This document shows positions 7,461 through 16,312 of a stretch of DNA of 64,000 bases, one piece after another. The stretch lies in assembly GCF_018613895.1 (NCBI RefSeq), contig NZ_JAGGPH010000002.1, positions 124,001-188,000 of the forward strand. The letters run 5' to 3'. The position numbers and the translations under genes are program-made. The notes below the pieces were generated by a model. The model did not search any database and was not told where the DNA came from. It worked only from the letters and a program-made list of their open reading frames with translations. The number at the start of each line of letters is the position of its first letter. Position 1 is the stretch's first letter. Origin of the DNA: Curtobacterium sp. ISL-83 (lineage in GTDB: Bacteria; Actinomycetota; Actinomycetes; Actinomycetales; Microbacteriaceae).

Positions 7461-9563
7461 CTACGCGCGGGGCTTCTTCTCCTGCTCGGGCAGACGACCG
7501 GCAGCAGCCTCGGCCGCGTACCACGCGCGCGCTTCGTCCTGACGCGCCTGCTCAGCACCCAGGGCGATCGGCGCGCGGACGTGCCCGGGCTCGTAGCCGA
7601 ACGAGTCGAGCAGCTGCGGGACGATCGGGCGGAGCCGGGCGACGAGCCGGTCGATGTACGCCGACACGGCCCGTGCACGCTGGGCCGTCAGCCGGCCGTG
7701 CATGAGGTACCAGTCGCGGTGCTGCTCGAGCAGGCCGAGCGCGAACAGATCGCGGAGCCAGACGAGCACGCGACGGGTGTCACCCTCCGGGACCTCGTCG
7801 AGCGCGTTCGTGAACGCATCCCACTGCATGAGCTCGGCGTGGGCCTTCGCGGCCTCGATGAGCTCGTGCTGCGAGCGGTTGAGGAGGCGTGCGGCGCGGG
7901 CACGGTCCTTGCCCGCGGCGGCGATCCGCATCCCGATCTCGGTCACCATCGTGTCGACGCGACCCGCCAGGAGCGCCCGCTGCGACGCGGGGTCCTGCAG
8001 GTCGGTGACCGACGCGGCGAGCGATCCACGGTCCGACACGACCTGTCCGAGGCGTCGGAGGCCGGAGGCGTCCGCGAGCTTCGTGGCGGCCTGCGCGGCG
8101 ACGAACTTCGCCGTCGACGTGGGGTCCTTCGGTGCCTTGGCACGGAAGTCGGTGAGCAGCCGCTTGCCGACGAGCTGCAGGAGCACCGTGTTGTCGCCCT
8201 CGAACGTCACGTAGACGTCGAGGTCGGACCGGAGGCCGGTCAGGCGGTTCTCCGCGAGGAAGCCGGCGCCACCGCAGGCCTCGCGGCACTCCTGCAGGGT
8301 GTCGAGTGCGGACCACGTGGACATGGACTTGAACGCGGCGGCCTGGGTCTCCAGGTCCTCCCGGCGCGCCGGGGTGTCCTCGCGCCCGCTGAACACGTCG
8401 TCGAACGTGCGGAGCAGGACCTCGTGCGCGAACGACTGCGCGAACACCGTCGCGAGCCGGGGGATCAGGCGGCGCTGGTGGCGGCCGTAGTCGAGCAGGA
8501 CGCCCTCGGTGCCGTCGCCGGTCGGGAACTGCCGGCGCTGCATGGAGTAGGTCAGCGCGATCTGCAGGCCGATCTTCTGCGCGACGACCGCGGCGCCGTC
8601 GAGCGACACCCGTCCCTGCACGAGCGTGCCGAGCATGGTGAAGAAGCGGCGACCCGGCGACGCGATGGGCGACGAGTACGTGCCGTCCTCGGCGACGTCC
8701 CCGTAGCGGTTGAGCAGGTTCGTGCGCGGGATCCGGACGTGGTCGAAGTGGAGACGACCGTTGTCGATGCCGTTCAGGCCGCCCTTGACGCCGTCGTCCT
8801 CGCCGCCGACGCCGGGCAGGAAGTCGCCGGCGTCGTCGCGGATCGGGACGTAGAACGCGTGCACGCCGTGGTCGACGCCCGCGGTCACGAGCTTCGCGAA
8901 CACCACGGCGGCCTTGCCGTGCAGGGCCGCGTTGCCGATGTAGTCCTTCCACGCACCGCGGAACGGCGTGTGGACCACGAACTCCTGCGTCTCGGGGTCG
9001 TAGGTGGCGCTCGTCGCGATGCTCTGGACGTCCGAGCCGTGGCCGGTCTCGGTCATCGCGAAGCAGCCGGGGACGTCGAACTGCACGATGCCGGGCAGGA
9101 ACTCGCGGTGGTTCCGCTCGGTGCCCAGGTGGTGCACGGCCGAGGCGAAGAGCCCCCACTGGACGCCGGCCTTGATCTGCATCGAGGGGTCGGCTGTCGT
9201 CAGCTCCTCGAAGGCGGCGAGGTTGCCACCGTGGTTGTCCTGCCCGCCGTACTCGGCCGGGTACGGACGCTGGATCGCACCGGCATCGACGAGCAACCGG
9301 AGCTGGTCGAGGGTCCGGGCACGGTGGTCGGCGAGCGGCATCCCCTCGATCTTGTGCATCGCCGGGTCGAGCGCCAGTCGGCGGGACTCGCGGCGGTCCT
9401 CGGCCCACCGGCCGAGGAGCAGCTCACCGAGGAGCTCGGTGTCGATGCGCACGTCGGTGTCGGTGCCCCCCGTCGGGGTCCCGGCGGCGGGGTCGCCGGC
9501 AGCGTCGGCCTTCGGCGTGCCGGGGGTGGTGCGGGTGTCGGGTGCGGGTGCGGTGTCGACCAT
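7461..9563 (-). CDS. Acyl-CoA oxidase / acyl-CoA dehydrogenase-like flavoenzyme
   Basis: The 700-residue product fits acyl-CoA oxidases, FAD enzymes that oxidise acyl-CoA to trans-2-enoyl-CoA with oxygen, the first step of one form of beta-oxidation. Visible motifs are FAMTETGHGSDVQ (flavin and substrate contact region), RVSLDGAAVVAQKIGLQ, CREACGGAGFLAENR and YVTFEGDNTVLLQLVGK, all typical of the ACOX branch rather than short acyl-CoA dehydrogenases. The ATG at 9563 follows AGGAAGG; the frame opens further upstream without similarity. It is transcribed alone and diverges from the peptide transporter. The N-terminal 45 residues are low-complexity. Confidence 0.88.
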   Translation of the reverse strand: MVDTAPAPDTRTTPGTPKADAAGDPAAGTPTGGTDTDVRIDTELLGELLLGRWAEDRRESRRLALDPAMHKIEGMPLADHRARTLDQLRLLVDAGAIQRPYPAEYGGQDNHGGNLAAFEELTTADPSMQIKAGVQWGLFASAVHHLGTERNHREFLPGIVQFDVPGCFAMTETGHGSDVQSIATSATYDPETQEFVVHTPFRGAWKDYIGNAALHGKAAVVFAKLVTAGVDHGVHAFYVPIRDDAGDFLPGVGGEDDGVKGGLNGIDNGRLHFDHVRIPRTNLLNRYGDVAEDGTYSSPIASPGRRFFTMLGTLVQGRVSLDGAAVVAQKIGLQIALTYSMQRRQFPTGDGTEGVLLDYGRHQRRLIPRLATVFAQSFAHEVLLRTFDDVFSGREDTPARREDLETQAAAFKSMSTWSALDTLQECREACGGAGFLAENRLTGLRSDLDVYVTFEGDNTVLLQLVGKRLLTDFRAKAPKDPTSTAKFVAAQAATKLADASGLRRLGQVVSDRGSLAASVTDLQDPASQRALLAGRVDTMVTEIGMRIAAAGKDRARAARLLNRSQHELIEAAKAHAELMQWDAFTNALDEVPEGDTRRVLVWLRDLFALGLLEQHRDWYLMHGRLTAQRARAVSAYIDRLVARLRPIVPQLLDSFGYEPGHVRAPIALGAEQARQDEARAWYAAEAAAGRLPEQEKKPRA

Positions 9564-9746
9564 GGGTGTGGAGCCTTCCTGAACTGCTCTGTCCGGTGTT
9601 GCAGAACCCACGCTAGGCATCCCACCCGTGCGGCGCACGAGAGCCGTGCCGGGCGCACAACCCGCGGTGGCCCACGTGCGCGGTCGTGGTGGGAACCCTC
9701 CAAACCACGCCGGGAGGATTTCGTGGGCGCCGCTGGTCGATTGGGC

Positions 9747-9770
9747 GTGTGCCCCGGACGGGGGGCACAC
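9747..9770 (+). promoter_or_regulatory. Hairpin in the leader of the POT transporter
   Basis: GTGTGCCCC (9747-9755) pairs with GGGGCACAC (9762-9770) across a six-base loop. The stem ends eight bases before the transporter ATG, so it could shield the ribosome site. A regulatory role is inference. Confidence 0.35.
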
Positions 9771-9778
9771 TGGACGGC

Positions 9779-11233
9779 ATGTCACGTACCACCGCGCCGG
9801 AGCGCAGACGCACCTTCTTCGGGCAGCCGTTCGAGCTGTCGACGCCGTTCGCGGTGGAACTTTGGGAGCGGTTCTCGTTCTACGGCATGCAGGGCATCGT
9901 CCTGCTGTACATGTACTACACGGTGTCGCAGGGCGGCCTCGGCATCGACCGGACCACCGCCGCGGGCATCATGGGGGCGTACGGCGGTGCCGTGTACCTG
10001 TTCACCATCATCGGCGCGTGGATCTCCGACCGGCTGATCGGCGCCGACAAGACCCTGTTCGGCAGCGCCGTCGTGGTGATGTGCGGCCACATCGCGCTGG
10101 CGTTGCTGCCGGGCGTCAGCGGCGTCGGCGTCGGCCTGGTGCTCATCGCGCTCGGGTCCGGTGGGCTCAAGGCCACCGCCACGACGATCGTGGGCGGGCT
10201 GTACAGCCGCGACGACCCCCGCCGTGACGCCGGGTTCTCGCTCTACTACCTGGGCGTCAACCTCGGCGCGTTCTTCGGCCCGCTCCTGACCGGTCTGCTG
10301 CAGTCCAGCCTCGGCTTCCACTACGGCTTCGGCCTGGCGGCGGTCGGCATGGCCGCCGGCCTGGTGCAGTACGGCATCCGGCGGCGCAAGCTGCCCGACG
10401 TCGTGCGGACGGTGCCGAACCCCGTGGACCGTCGCCGGCTCCCGCTCGTCGGCGGACTGGTGGTCGTCGGGCTGGTCCTCATCGTGGTCGCGGTGCTGAC
10501 CCGACTGCTCACCCTGAGCACCCTCCCCACGGTGGTCGTGGCGATCGTGATCGTGGCCACCATCGGGTACTTCGTCGTCATCCTGTCGAGCGGCATCACG
10601 GCCGAGGAGCGCTCCCGCGTGCTGGCGTTCATCCCGCTCTTCATCGCGAGCGCCGTGTTCTGGTCGCTGTACCAGCAGCAGTTCACGGTCGTGACGATCT
10701 ACTCCGACCAGCGCCTGGACCGCTCCCTGTTCGGCTGGGACATGCCCGTCGCGTGGATGCAGTCGATCAACCCGGTGTTCATCATCGTGCTGTCCGGTGT
10801 CTTCGCGGCGATGTGGACCAGACTCGGTCCCCGCCAGCCGTCGACCCCGACGAAGTTCGCCCTCGGCACCGGGATCATGGGGGTCGCGTTCCTGCTGTTC
10901 CTGCCGTTCGTCGGCACGGGGAAGAACGGCACGCCACTGCTCGTGCTCGTCGGGATCCTGCTCGTGTTCACGATCGCCGAACTCCTGCTGTCGCCGGTCG
11001 GGCAGTCCGTCGCCACGAAGCTCGCGCCGCCCAAGTTCCAGACGCAGATGGTGGCGTTGTTCTTCCTGTCCGTCTCGCTCGGGACGGCGGTCACCGGTGT
11101 GCTCTCGCGGTACTACGACCCGAAGCACGAGGCACCGTACTTCGCGGTGCTCGGACTAGCCGCGGTCGTCGTCGGCGTCGTCCTGCTGCTCTGCGCGAAG
11201 CCGGTGTTGCGGCTCATGCGTGGCATCCGCTGA
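9779..11233 (+). CDS. POT/PTR2-family proton-dependent oligopeptide transporter
   Basis: This family imports di- and tripeptides with protons across the cytoplasmic membrane. The 484-residue product has about 12-14 membrane helices. The N-terminus carries the family signature ELWERFSFYGMQGIVLLYM, with the ExxERFxxYG motif that couples protons, followed by GAYGGAVYLFTIIGAWISDR. The second family signature region (YLGVNLGAFFGPLLTG) is also present. The ATG at 9779 was chosen because it starts just before the FELSTPFAVELWERF segment; the upstream in-frame stretch has no similarity. It stands alone and diverges from the acyl-CoA oxidase. Confidence 0.93.
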   Translation: MSRTTAPERRRTFFGQPFELSTPFAVELWERFSFYGMQGIVLLYMYYTVSQGGLGIDRTTAAGIMGAYGGAVYLFTIIGAWISDRLIGADKTLFGSAVVVMCGHIALALLPGVSGVGVGLVLIALGSGGLKATATTIVGGLYSRDDPRRDAGFSLYYLGVNLGAFFGPLLTGLLQSSLGFHYGFGLAAVGMAAGLVQYGIRRRKLPDVVRTVPNPVDRRRLPLVGGLVVVGLVLIVVAVLTRLLTLSTLPTVVVAIVIVATIGYFVVILSSGITAEERSRVLAFIPLFIASAVFWSLYQQQFTVVTIYSDQRLDRSLFGWDMPVAWMQSINPVFIIVLSGVFAAMWTRLGPRQPSTPTKFALGTGIMGVAFLLFLPFVGTGKNGTPLLVLVGILLVFTIAELLLSPVGQSVATKLAPPKFQTQMVALFFLSVSLGTAVTGVLSRYYDPKHEAPYFAVLGLAAVVVGVVLLLCAKPVLRLMRGIR

Positions 11234-11286
11234 ACCGCTACCCTGAGAACGGCCGAACCGGCCACCGAACCAAGGAGTCACCAGCC

Positions 11287-11394
11287 ATGCTCGAAGTCAT
11301 CGGAGGCATCATCATCGGTGTCGGCGTCCTCGGCGGCATCGGGTTCTGCATGGCGGTCGCAGCCATGCTGAAGAGCGGCTCCGAAGAGTACTAG
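11287..11394 (+). CDS. Small hydrophobic membrane protein (35 aa)
   Basis: A 35-residue frame encodes one membrane helix (EVIGGIIIGVGVLGGIGF) with a short polar tail SGSEEY. A good AAGGAG ribosome site lies nine bases before the ATG, which is the main support. It is 53 bases after the transporter stop and could be cotranscribed with it. Its stop overlaps the stop of the convergent gene at 11391. I do not recognise the family. Confidence 0.55.
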   Translation: MLEVIGGIIIGVGVLGGIGFCMAVAAMLKSGSEEY

Positions 11395-11723
11395 GCCGCC
11401 GAACCCGATTCCGGACCCGTCGCCGGGTCCGCCGTCGGCTCGACCGGCACCAGTTGACGACTCAGGACGGTCGCGCGCTCGAAGGGGCCGCGGCCGTCCT
11501 CGGTGTACACGGGCTCGTCGAAGGCGACCGTCCACGACAGCGGTTCCCCGACGCCGGGGTAGCCGACGAGCTGGTTGCCACCCGGCGCGACGATCACCCC
11601 GACCGGTTCTCCGGCCCACTGCTCGCCACCACGGTCGGTGGGGACGACCTGCACGAGGGCCCCGATGCCGAGAGCGAGGCTCTGGACTGGGGTGGGCTGG
11701 GGGGAGCGGCGACGTCCGAACAC
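11391..11723 (-). CDS. Hypothetical protein (110 aa)
   Basis: The product begins VFGRRRSPQPTPVQSLALGI and contains the clear beta-rich stretch GVIVAPGGNQLVGYPGVG, then a predicted strand region SWTVAFDEPVYTEDGRGPFE. It lacks a signal peptide and membrane segments. The GTG at 11723 was chosen because the frame upstream runs through arginine-rich repeat sequence; the ribosome site (GGTGGGC) is modest. It lies downstream of the jet genes on the same strand, 381 bases after jetC, where jetD might have been expected, but it is far too short and dissimilar. I do not recognise it. Confidence 0.6.
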   Translation of the reverse strand: MFGRRRSPQPTPVQSLALGIGALVQVVPTDRGGEQWAGEPVGVIVAPGGNQLVGYPGVGEPLSWTVAFDEPVYTEDGRGPFERATVLSRQLVPVEPTADPATGPESGSAA

Positions 11724-11784
11724 GCGCCCACCGTAGCGTGCGGCGCCGACGGCGCCGTCCTGGCCCTGCCCGAGGTCGGCTCGC

Positions 11785-12067
11785 CGAAGTCGCACGACAC
11801 GCCACCGGTCATCCGCCGAGGTCGCAGCGCGCGCCGCAGGGGCGGTCGCCGTGCGGCGGTTCATGCGACCCCGTCGGACGGACTCGCCGCCGCGACAAGG
11901 TCGAGCGGACCGGCTTCCAACGGACTGGAGGCGCGGGGCCCGCCCACTCCGTGCCTCCAGTCCGTCGTCCGGGCCTGCCGAGATCGCACGACTCGCCGTG
12001 GGCGCGTCACCGAGGTCGCAGGACACGCCGCCCGGGCGGCCGCCGGGCGGCAGTTCGTGCGACCTCG
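11785..12067. repeat. Intergenic cluster of 19-bp repeats in alternating orientation
   Basis: This gap between jetC and the 110-aa gene holds no convincing frame. It contains a 19-bp motif, CGAGGTCGCACGACACGCC with variation, at 11785, 11979 and 12011 in forward orientation, and at 11855 and 12049 as its reverse complement, plus a forward half-copy near 11817. The copies at 12011 and 12049 form a long imperfect hairpin that also includes the matching CGCCGCCCGG and CCGGGCGGC arms. This is a palindromic repeat mosaic of the REP type. Confidence 0.7.
11921..11964. repeat. Long hairpin of the GGAGGCGCGG family
   Basis: CGGACTGGAGGCGCGG (11921-11936) pairs with CCGTGCCTCCAGTCCG (11949-11964), a 16-bp stem with one G-T pair and a 12-base loop. 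Related hairpins occur at 39188, 56358 and 62303. No T-tract follows, so it is either an I-shaped terminator or a dispersed repeat. Confidence 0.7.
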
Positions 12068-12104
12068 GCACCGCCGGCCGCCGCCGGCCGCCGCCCCGCC
12101 GCCG

Positions 12105-15100
12105 TCACGCGGCCGGTTCGGGCGCGACGCGCGCGATCTCGGTGATCGACGAGTAGCCGGTCTCCGGGTGCTTCCGCATCGACAGCAGGCGCTCCATCGA
12201 CGGTTCGAGCGCGGTCACCTTGTCGAGCGGCGCGCTCACCACGAGCTGGAACCCGAGCCGGAGCCAGGCCGTCACGGCACGTCCGGCGAACTCCGAGTCC
12301 GCCTTGATGAACGCCTCGTCGAGGAAGACCGGCGCGAACCGGGGCCGGGGCCGCGTCTCGTCGCCGAGCTGGTACCGGAGCGCCGCGCCGACGATGAACG
12401 CGACGAGCTCCTGCGTCTCGCCGCCGGACTTGTCCCCGAGCGATGAGTAGACGCCGAGGTCGTTGCCGTCCACGTCGTACCGGACCGCGGTGATCTCCAT
12501 GTGCCGGCGGACGTCGAGCACGGCGTCGCGCTGCATGGTGCGGCCCTTCGGTGAGGACGGGTCGGGTCGGATCACGGCCATGAAGCGCCGGAGTCGCCGG
12601 AAGCGGGTCTCCAGCACGTCGTCGGTCAGCTCGGTGTCCACGGAGGCGGACAACGCGCGCAGTTCCTTCCGGAAGGAGACGACGTCCTCGCGGGTGACCC
12701 GCCGGATCTGGATCTTCAGGCGGTCTCGGTTCGCGCCGAACGGCAGCTCGCGGAGGATCTCGTTGACCGGCTCGAGGCGCTCCTCGATCTCGACGACGGC
12801 ACGGTCGAAGGCGCCGGCGAGGGGGACGAGGTCCTCCCCGCTCCACTGCGACAGGCGGCGGCGCCACTCGGTCCGACGTGCGTGCAAGCCGGTCGCGACG
12901 ATCTGTTCGAGGATCGCGGCGTAGTCCGGGTACGAGGCGACGCCGGTGCCGAGGTTCGGGTCCGGCCAGGCGTCCTGGTAGCGCTGGAACGTCAGGGTGA
13001 GCGCGTTCGACGCCGAGGCGGCACCGTCGAGCGCCTGCGAGAGCCGTTCCTCGAGCCGACGCCGGAGTCGCTTCGTCGCGTCGTCGAACCCGTCGATGCC
13101 GTCCGGGGCGCCGACCTCGTCGAACGCTTCTTCCAACAGCTGCGCCTGCCGCTCGTCGGGGAGGTGCTCGGGTGCGTCCTCGAAGCGTTCGAGGATCTCG
13201 GCGGCGGCGTCCTGGCCGTCGACGAGCACGGCGTGCCGCTCCTCGAGTCGGGTCACGGACAGCCGCGCTGCGGACCGGCGGTCCGCGGCCTCGTCGAGCG
13301 AGGCCCGCAGCCGGGCCACCGCGGCGCGGAGGGTCCGCAGCCCGTCGTCGGCCGCGAGCAGGGCCTGGCGCTCCTCGTCGAGGCGCGCCAGCGATGCCTC
13401 GACCCCGGCGACGTCGATGCCGTCCCACGTGACGTCGACCACGTGCTGGTGTGCCGCACGCAGGGCGTCGAGGGCCGCGATGTCCTGAGCGACGTCGGTG
13501 CGTCGGGCCTCGAGCGTGGTGAGGTCCTCGGCGATCGAGCGGAGCTCCCGTTCGACCGCGGCCATCCGGGCCTCGTTCGTGAAGCCGATGACGTTCGACT
13601 GCCGGCGGTCCCCGTGGGCACCGCGGCGCCCGTCGCGGAGCTGGCCGGACAGGGTGACCCGGCGACCACCGCCACCGAGGTCGGCGGCGTCGGCCACGCA
13701 GCGGGCGTCGGTGCGGTCGGACTCGATGCGCTCCCGCACCCACGTGCTGAACGGGGAGGGCTTGATCGCGAGCTTCCCGGACACCATCGACGGGTCGCCG
13801 TCGAGGTCCATGTGCGGCCCGGTGGGCACGCCCTCGAACTGGATGCGCACGGGGAGCCGGAGGCCGTCGATCGCGGCGCTGAAGTCGTCGAGTCGGTCCT
13901 GGTCGACCAGCAGGGTGCGGGCGACCGGGGCCAGGACGGACTCGATCGCGGTCCGCCACTGCTCTTCGGTGGGCAGGACGTCGAGCAGCTCGGCGACGAA
14001 CGGCAGCTCGGCGGCGTCGATACCGGCCGCGCGGGCCATCGCGACCCGGGCCTCGTGCATCGGCAGCGGCATCGCGCCCTGTCGGTGCTCGAGCGACTGC
14101 CGTTCCTGCCGCAGCGACCGCTCACGATCGAGGAGCGGGTACTCCTCGCGCGTCAGGGCGTCGCGTCGGTCGTCCAGTTCGCTGCGCCGCGCCGCGAAAG
14201 AGCCGAGGAACTCGTGGGATGCGCGCTGGGCCGCCGTGAAGTCGGACTCGGTGTCCAGGGACAGCCCGAGCACCGCCGTGCGCTCGTCGAACGTGGCACG
14301 GGCGCGGACGACGCCGTCCCGCTCGCGGGTCCGGCGGTCGATGCGGTCCTCGAGCTGGGCCAGCGCGTTGCCGCCCTGGTCGCGGAGGCGCGCCTCGGCC
14401 TCGCGCAGTTCGATCTCGACGGCGGCGTGCCGGGCGGACGCGGCTTCGACCTCGGCCCGCGAGGCCGTGCGCTCCCGCCCGTTCCGCTCGACCTCGGCGT
14501 CGAGCAGGGCGCGCTTCCGCGAAGCCGTCCAGTGCGCGAAGGGCGACACCTCGGCACCGGTGGCGATCCCGTCGAGCGCCGCGGCGGCGGTCCGAGCGCG
14601 TTCGATCTCGTCGTACAGCGCGGTGATGGGGGAGAGGATGCGGACCTTGCGCTCCTCGGTGTCCATCGCCTCGTACGCTTCGTCGAGCGCGGAGAAGTGC
14701 GCGAGGGCACGATCGGCGGCCTCGTACGTGCCTGGTGTCTCGAGCACGAGGGACTTGTAGAGCGCGTCGACGGTCGGCAGGTGCTGGCCGGCCTGGATCC
14801 GGGCGAGGAGGCGCATCGCGCGGTTGCCGCCCCCGGAGTCGCCGATACCCAGCCGGGTCTGCAGCGTGTACGCGAGCTCCTGGTAGGTGTCGCGGATCAC
14901 CAGGCCGGGGACGCGGCCGGTCAGCTCGAGGTGGTTGAACCGGGACGGGACGAACTCCTCGAGACGCCGCAGGTCGAACGTGTCGTCGACCGTCGCCATC
15001 GTCATCTGGATGTCACCGACACCACGCGCGCGCTTCGGGACGATGTACGCACGCAGGACCGTGAAGCGGCGCTCGTCGTCGTTCCGGAACGTCACTGCGA

Positions 15101-15503
15101 CGGCGCCCCAGGTGGTCTGGTCGTCGCCGCGCAGGTTCACGTCCCGCAACGCGCCGGTCTCCGGGTCGCGACGGGTGTCGACCTTGCCCCGCAGGTACGT
15201 CAGCAGGTTGCGCTGGTCGGCCCCGCGTGCGCGGCCGGTGGTCGTGTCGTTCGAGGCGCCGTTGAACGGCACGTCGGACGGCATCATGACCGCCAGGTAC
15301 GCGTCCATCAGCGTGGACTTGCCTGTGCCCGACGCACCGGAGATGAGCGTCGCGGTGCCGGAGAGCTCCACCTGGCGGTGGCCGTGGAAGCCGCCCCAGT
15401 TGACGACCTGCATCGACTCGGCGCGCCACTGCGCGACCGTGTCGAACAGTGCGGGGATCCCGTACGTCCGCAGGTCGGGGGAGTCGGTCGCGGTGTCGGT
15501 CAT
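12105..15503 (-). CDS. jetC: Wadjet/MksB-type SMC ATPase JetC
   Basis: JetC is the SMC-like motor of Wadjet, a system that recognises and cleaves circular plasmids; the homologous MksB acts in chromosome or plasmid maintenance. The 1132-residue product has Walker A GASGTGKST at residues 56-64, a long middle rich in charged heptads consistent with coiled coils, the ABC signature KSGGETQ near 1026 and Walker B PVFLDEAF near 1060. Early landmarks (NWGGFHGHRQVELSG, MMPSDVPFNGAS) match JetC-type proteins rather than true SMC. The ATG overlaps the jetB stop (ATGA). The ATPase motifs are intact, so the protein should be active. Confidence 0.9.
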   Translation of the reverse strand: MTDTATDSPDLRTYGIPALFDTVAQWRAESMQVVNWGGFHGHRQVELSGTATLISGASGTGKSTLMDAYLAVMMPSDVPFNGASNDTTTGRARGADQRNLLTYLRGKVDTRRDPETGALRDVNLRGDDQTTWGAVAVTFRNDDERRFTVLRAYIVPKRARGVGDIQMTMATVDDTFDLRRLEEFVPSRFNHLELTGRVPGLVIRDTYQELAYTLQTRLGIGDSGGGNRAMRLLARIQAGQHLPTVDALYKSLVLETPGTYEAADRALAHFSALDEAYEAMDTEERKVRILSPITALYDEIERARTAAAALDGIATGAEVSPFAHWTASRKRALLDAEVERNGRERTASRAEVEAASARHAAVEIELREAEARLRDQGGNALAQLEDRIDRRTRERDGVVRARATFDERTAVLGLSLDTESDFTAAQRASHEFLGSFAARRSELDDRRDALTREEYPLLDRERSLRQERQSLEHRQGAMPLPMHEARVAMARAAGIDAAELPFVAELLDVLPTEEQWRTAIESVLAPVARTLLVDQDRLDDFSAAIDGLRLPVRIQFEGVPTGPHMDLDGDPSMVSGKLAIKPSPFSTWVRERIESDRTDARCVADAADLGGGGRRVTLSGQLRDGRRGAHGDRRQSNVIGFTNEARMAAVERELRSIAEDLTTLEARRTDVAQDIAALDALRAAHQHVVDVTWDGIDVAGVEASLARLDEERQALLAADDGLRTLRAAVARLRASLDEAADRRSAARLSVTRLEERHAVLVDGQDAAAEILERFEDAPEHLPDERQAQLLEEAFDEVGAPDGIDGFDDATKRLRRRLEERLSQALDGAASASNALTLTFQRYQDAWPDPNLGTGVASYPDYAAILEQIVATGLHARRTEWRRRLSQWSGEDLVPLAGAFDRAVVEIEERLEPVNEILRELPFGANRDRLKIQIRRVTREDVVSFRKELRALSASVDTELTDDVLETRFRRLRRFMAVIRPDPSSPKGRTMQRDAVLDVRRHMEITAVRYDVDGNDLGVYSSLGDKSGGETQELVAFIVGAALRYQLGDETRPRPRFAPVFLDEAFIKADSEFAGRAVTAWLRLGFQLVVSAPLDKVTALEPSMERLLSMRKHPETGYSSITEIARVAPEPAA

Positions 15504-16312
15504 GCGTCCGTCTCGCCTTCGTCGTCGGTGTCGGTGTCGGACTGGAGGCGCTGCTCGGCCCCGTCGGTCGCGGTACCGGGCAGGGTGGTCGGCAGGATGT
15601 CGAGGGCGTCGGTCGGCGCGTCGGTCGCGGCCGCGTGCAGCCAACGATCGAGTTCGACGAGCCGCTCGAGGGGCAGCAGGACCTCGACGACGCTCGCGAC
15701 CCGGAAGCGGTCCGGGTCGGTGGTCCGGATCAGGATCCGCGCCGTGATGAGCCGCTCGATCGCCTTCGCGACCCGCGCTTCGTCGCGCGTCCGGTCCGTC
15801 GACGACGCCGGCAGGAACCCGGACACGTGCCCGAGGATCTCGGCCCGGTCGACGACCACCTGGTCGGGGCCCGGGCGGGTGTCGGCCCGCAGCCGCATCC
15901 GCAGGTAGACCAGGACGATCGTCTCCTCGCGCGTGTACGGAACGTCGCGGAGCAGGGTGGGGAACGTGCGCCGCTGGCTCTCCGACCGCGCCTGCCGCTT
16001 CCACGCGACCTCGCGGTCGCGGTCGACGTGCAGTTCGAGGAACAGGTCGTTCAGGCGGGAGCGCAGCTGGTACTCGGCGTCGAGCACGGCGCGCCATTCG
16101 TCGGCGTGCGTGCGGGCGCTGACGTAGGTGTGCTTGAGCAGCGCCACGAGGGCGCGCCGCTGCAGGTCGTCGAGTCGGCCCTCGTCGCCCTCGAAGAGCG
16201 CGAAGCTCGACTCGTCGCGGTCGTCGCGGTCGTCGCGGTCGACGTCGATCACTGCGGTGTCGGTGTCGGCGGTGCCCATCTCGTGGGCCGGTGCCGGCGT
16301 CGTGTCGCTCAC
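15500..16312 (-). CDS. jetB: Wadjet/MksE-type subunit JetB (DUF4194)
   Basis: JetB is the winged-helix KITE-type partner linking JetA and JetC. The product is 270 residues, with an acidic N-terminal leader containing VDRDDRDDRDESS, then the conserved domain: LKHTYVSARTHADEW, YQLRSRLNDLFLELHVDRDREVA and TFPTLLRDVPYTREE, which I recognise as DUF4194. The GTG at 16312 overlaps the jetA stop (GTGA); an ATG at 16279 is a possible alternative. The middle position in a coupled jetA-jetB-jetC operon supports the call. The C-terminal tail after residue 230 is low-complexity. Confidence 0.87.
   Translation of the reverse strand: MSDTTPAPAHEMGTADTDTAVIDVDRDDRDDRDESSFALFEGDEGRLDDLQRRALVALLKHTYVSARTHADEWRAVLDAEYQLRSRLNDLFLELHVDRDREVAWKRQARSESQRRTFPTLLRDVPYTREETIVLVYLRMRLRADTRPGPDQVVVDRAEILGHVSGFLPASSTDRTRDEARVAKAIERLITARILIRTTDPDRFRVASVVEVLLPLERLVELDRWLHAAATDAPTDALDILPTTLPGTATDGAEQRLQSDTDTDDEGETDA

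Noticed and set aside
7449..10037. 862-codon plus-strand frame over the acyl-CoA oxidase
   Set aside because: Antisense to a gene with complete acyl-CoA oxidase motifs; composition is Arg/Gly/Val-biased.
11391..11723. Remnant of jetD
   Set aside because: The 110-residue product shows no JetD-like motif and is far shorter.
12882..15908. 1008-codon plus-strand frame across jetC
   Set aside because: Antisense shadow of JetC, whose Walker A, signature and Walker B motifs are on the minus strand.
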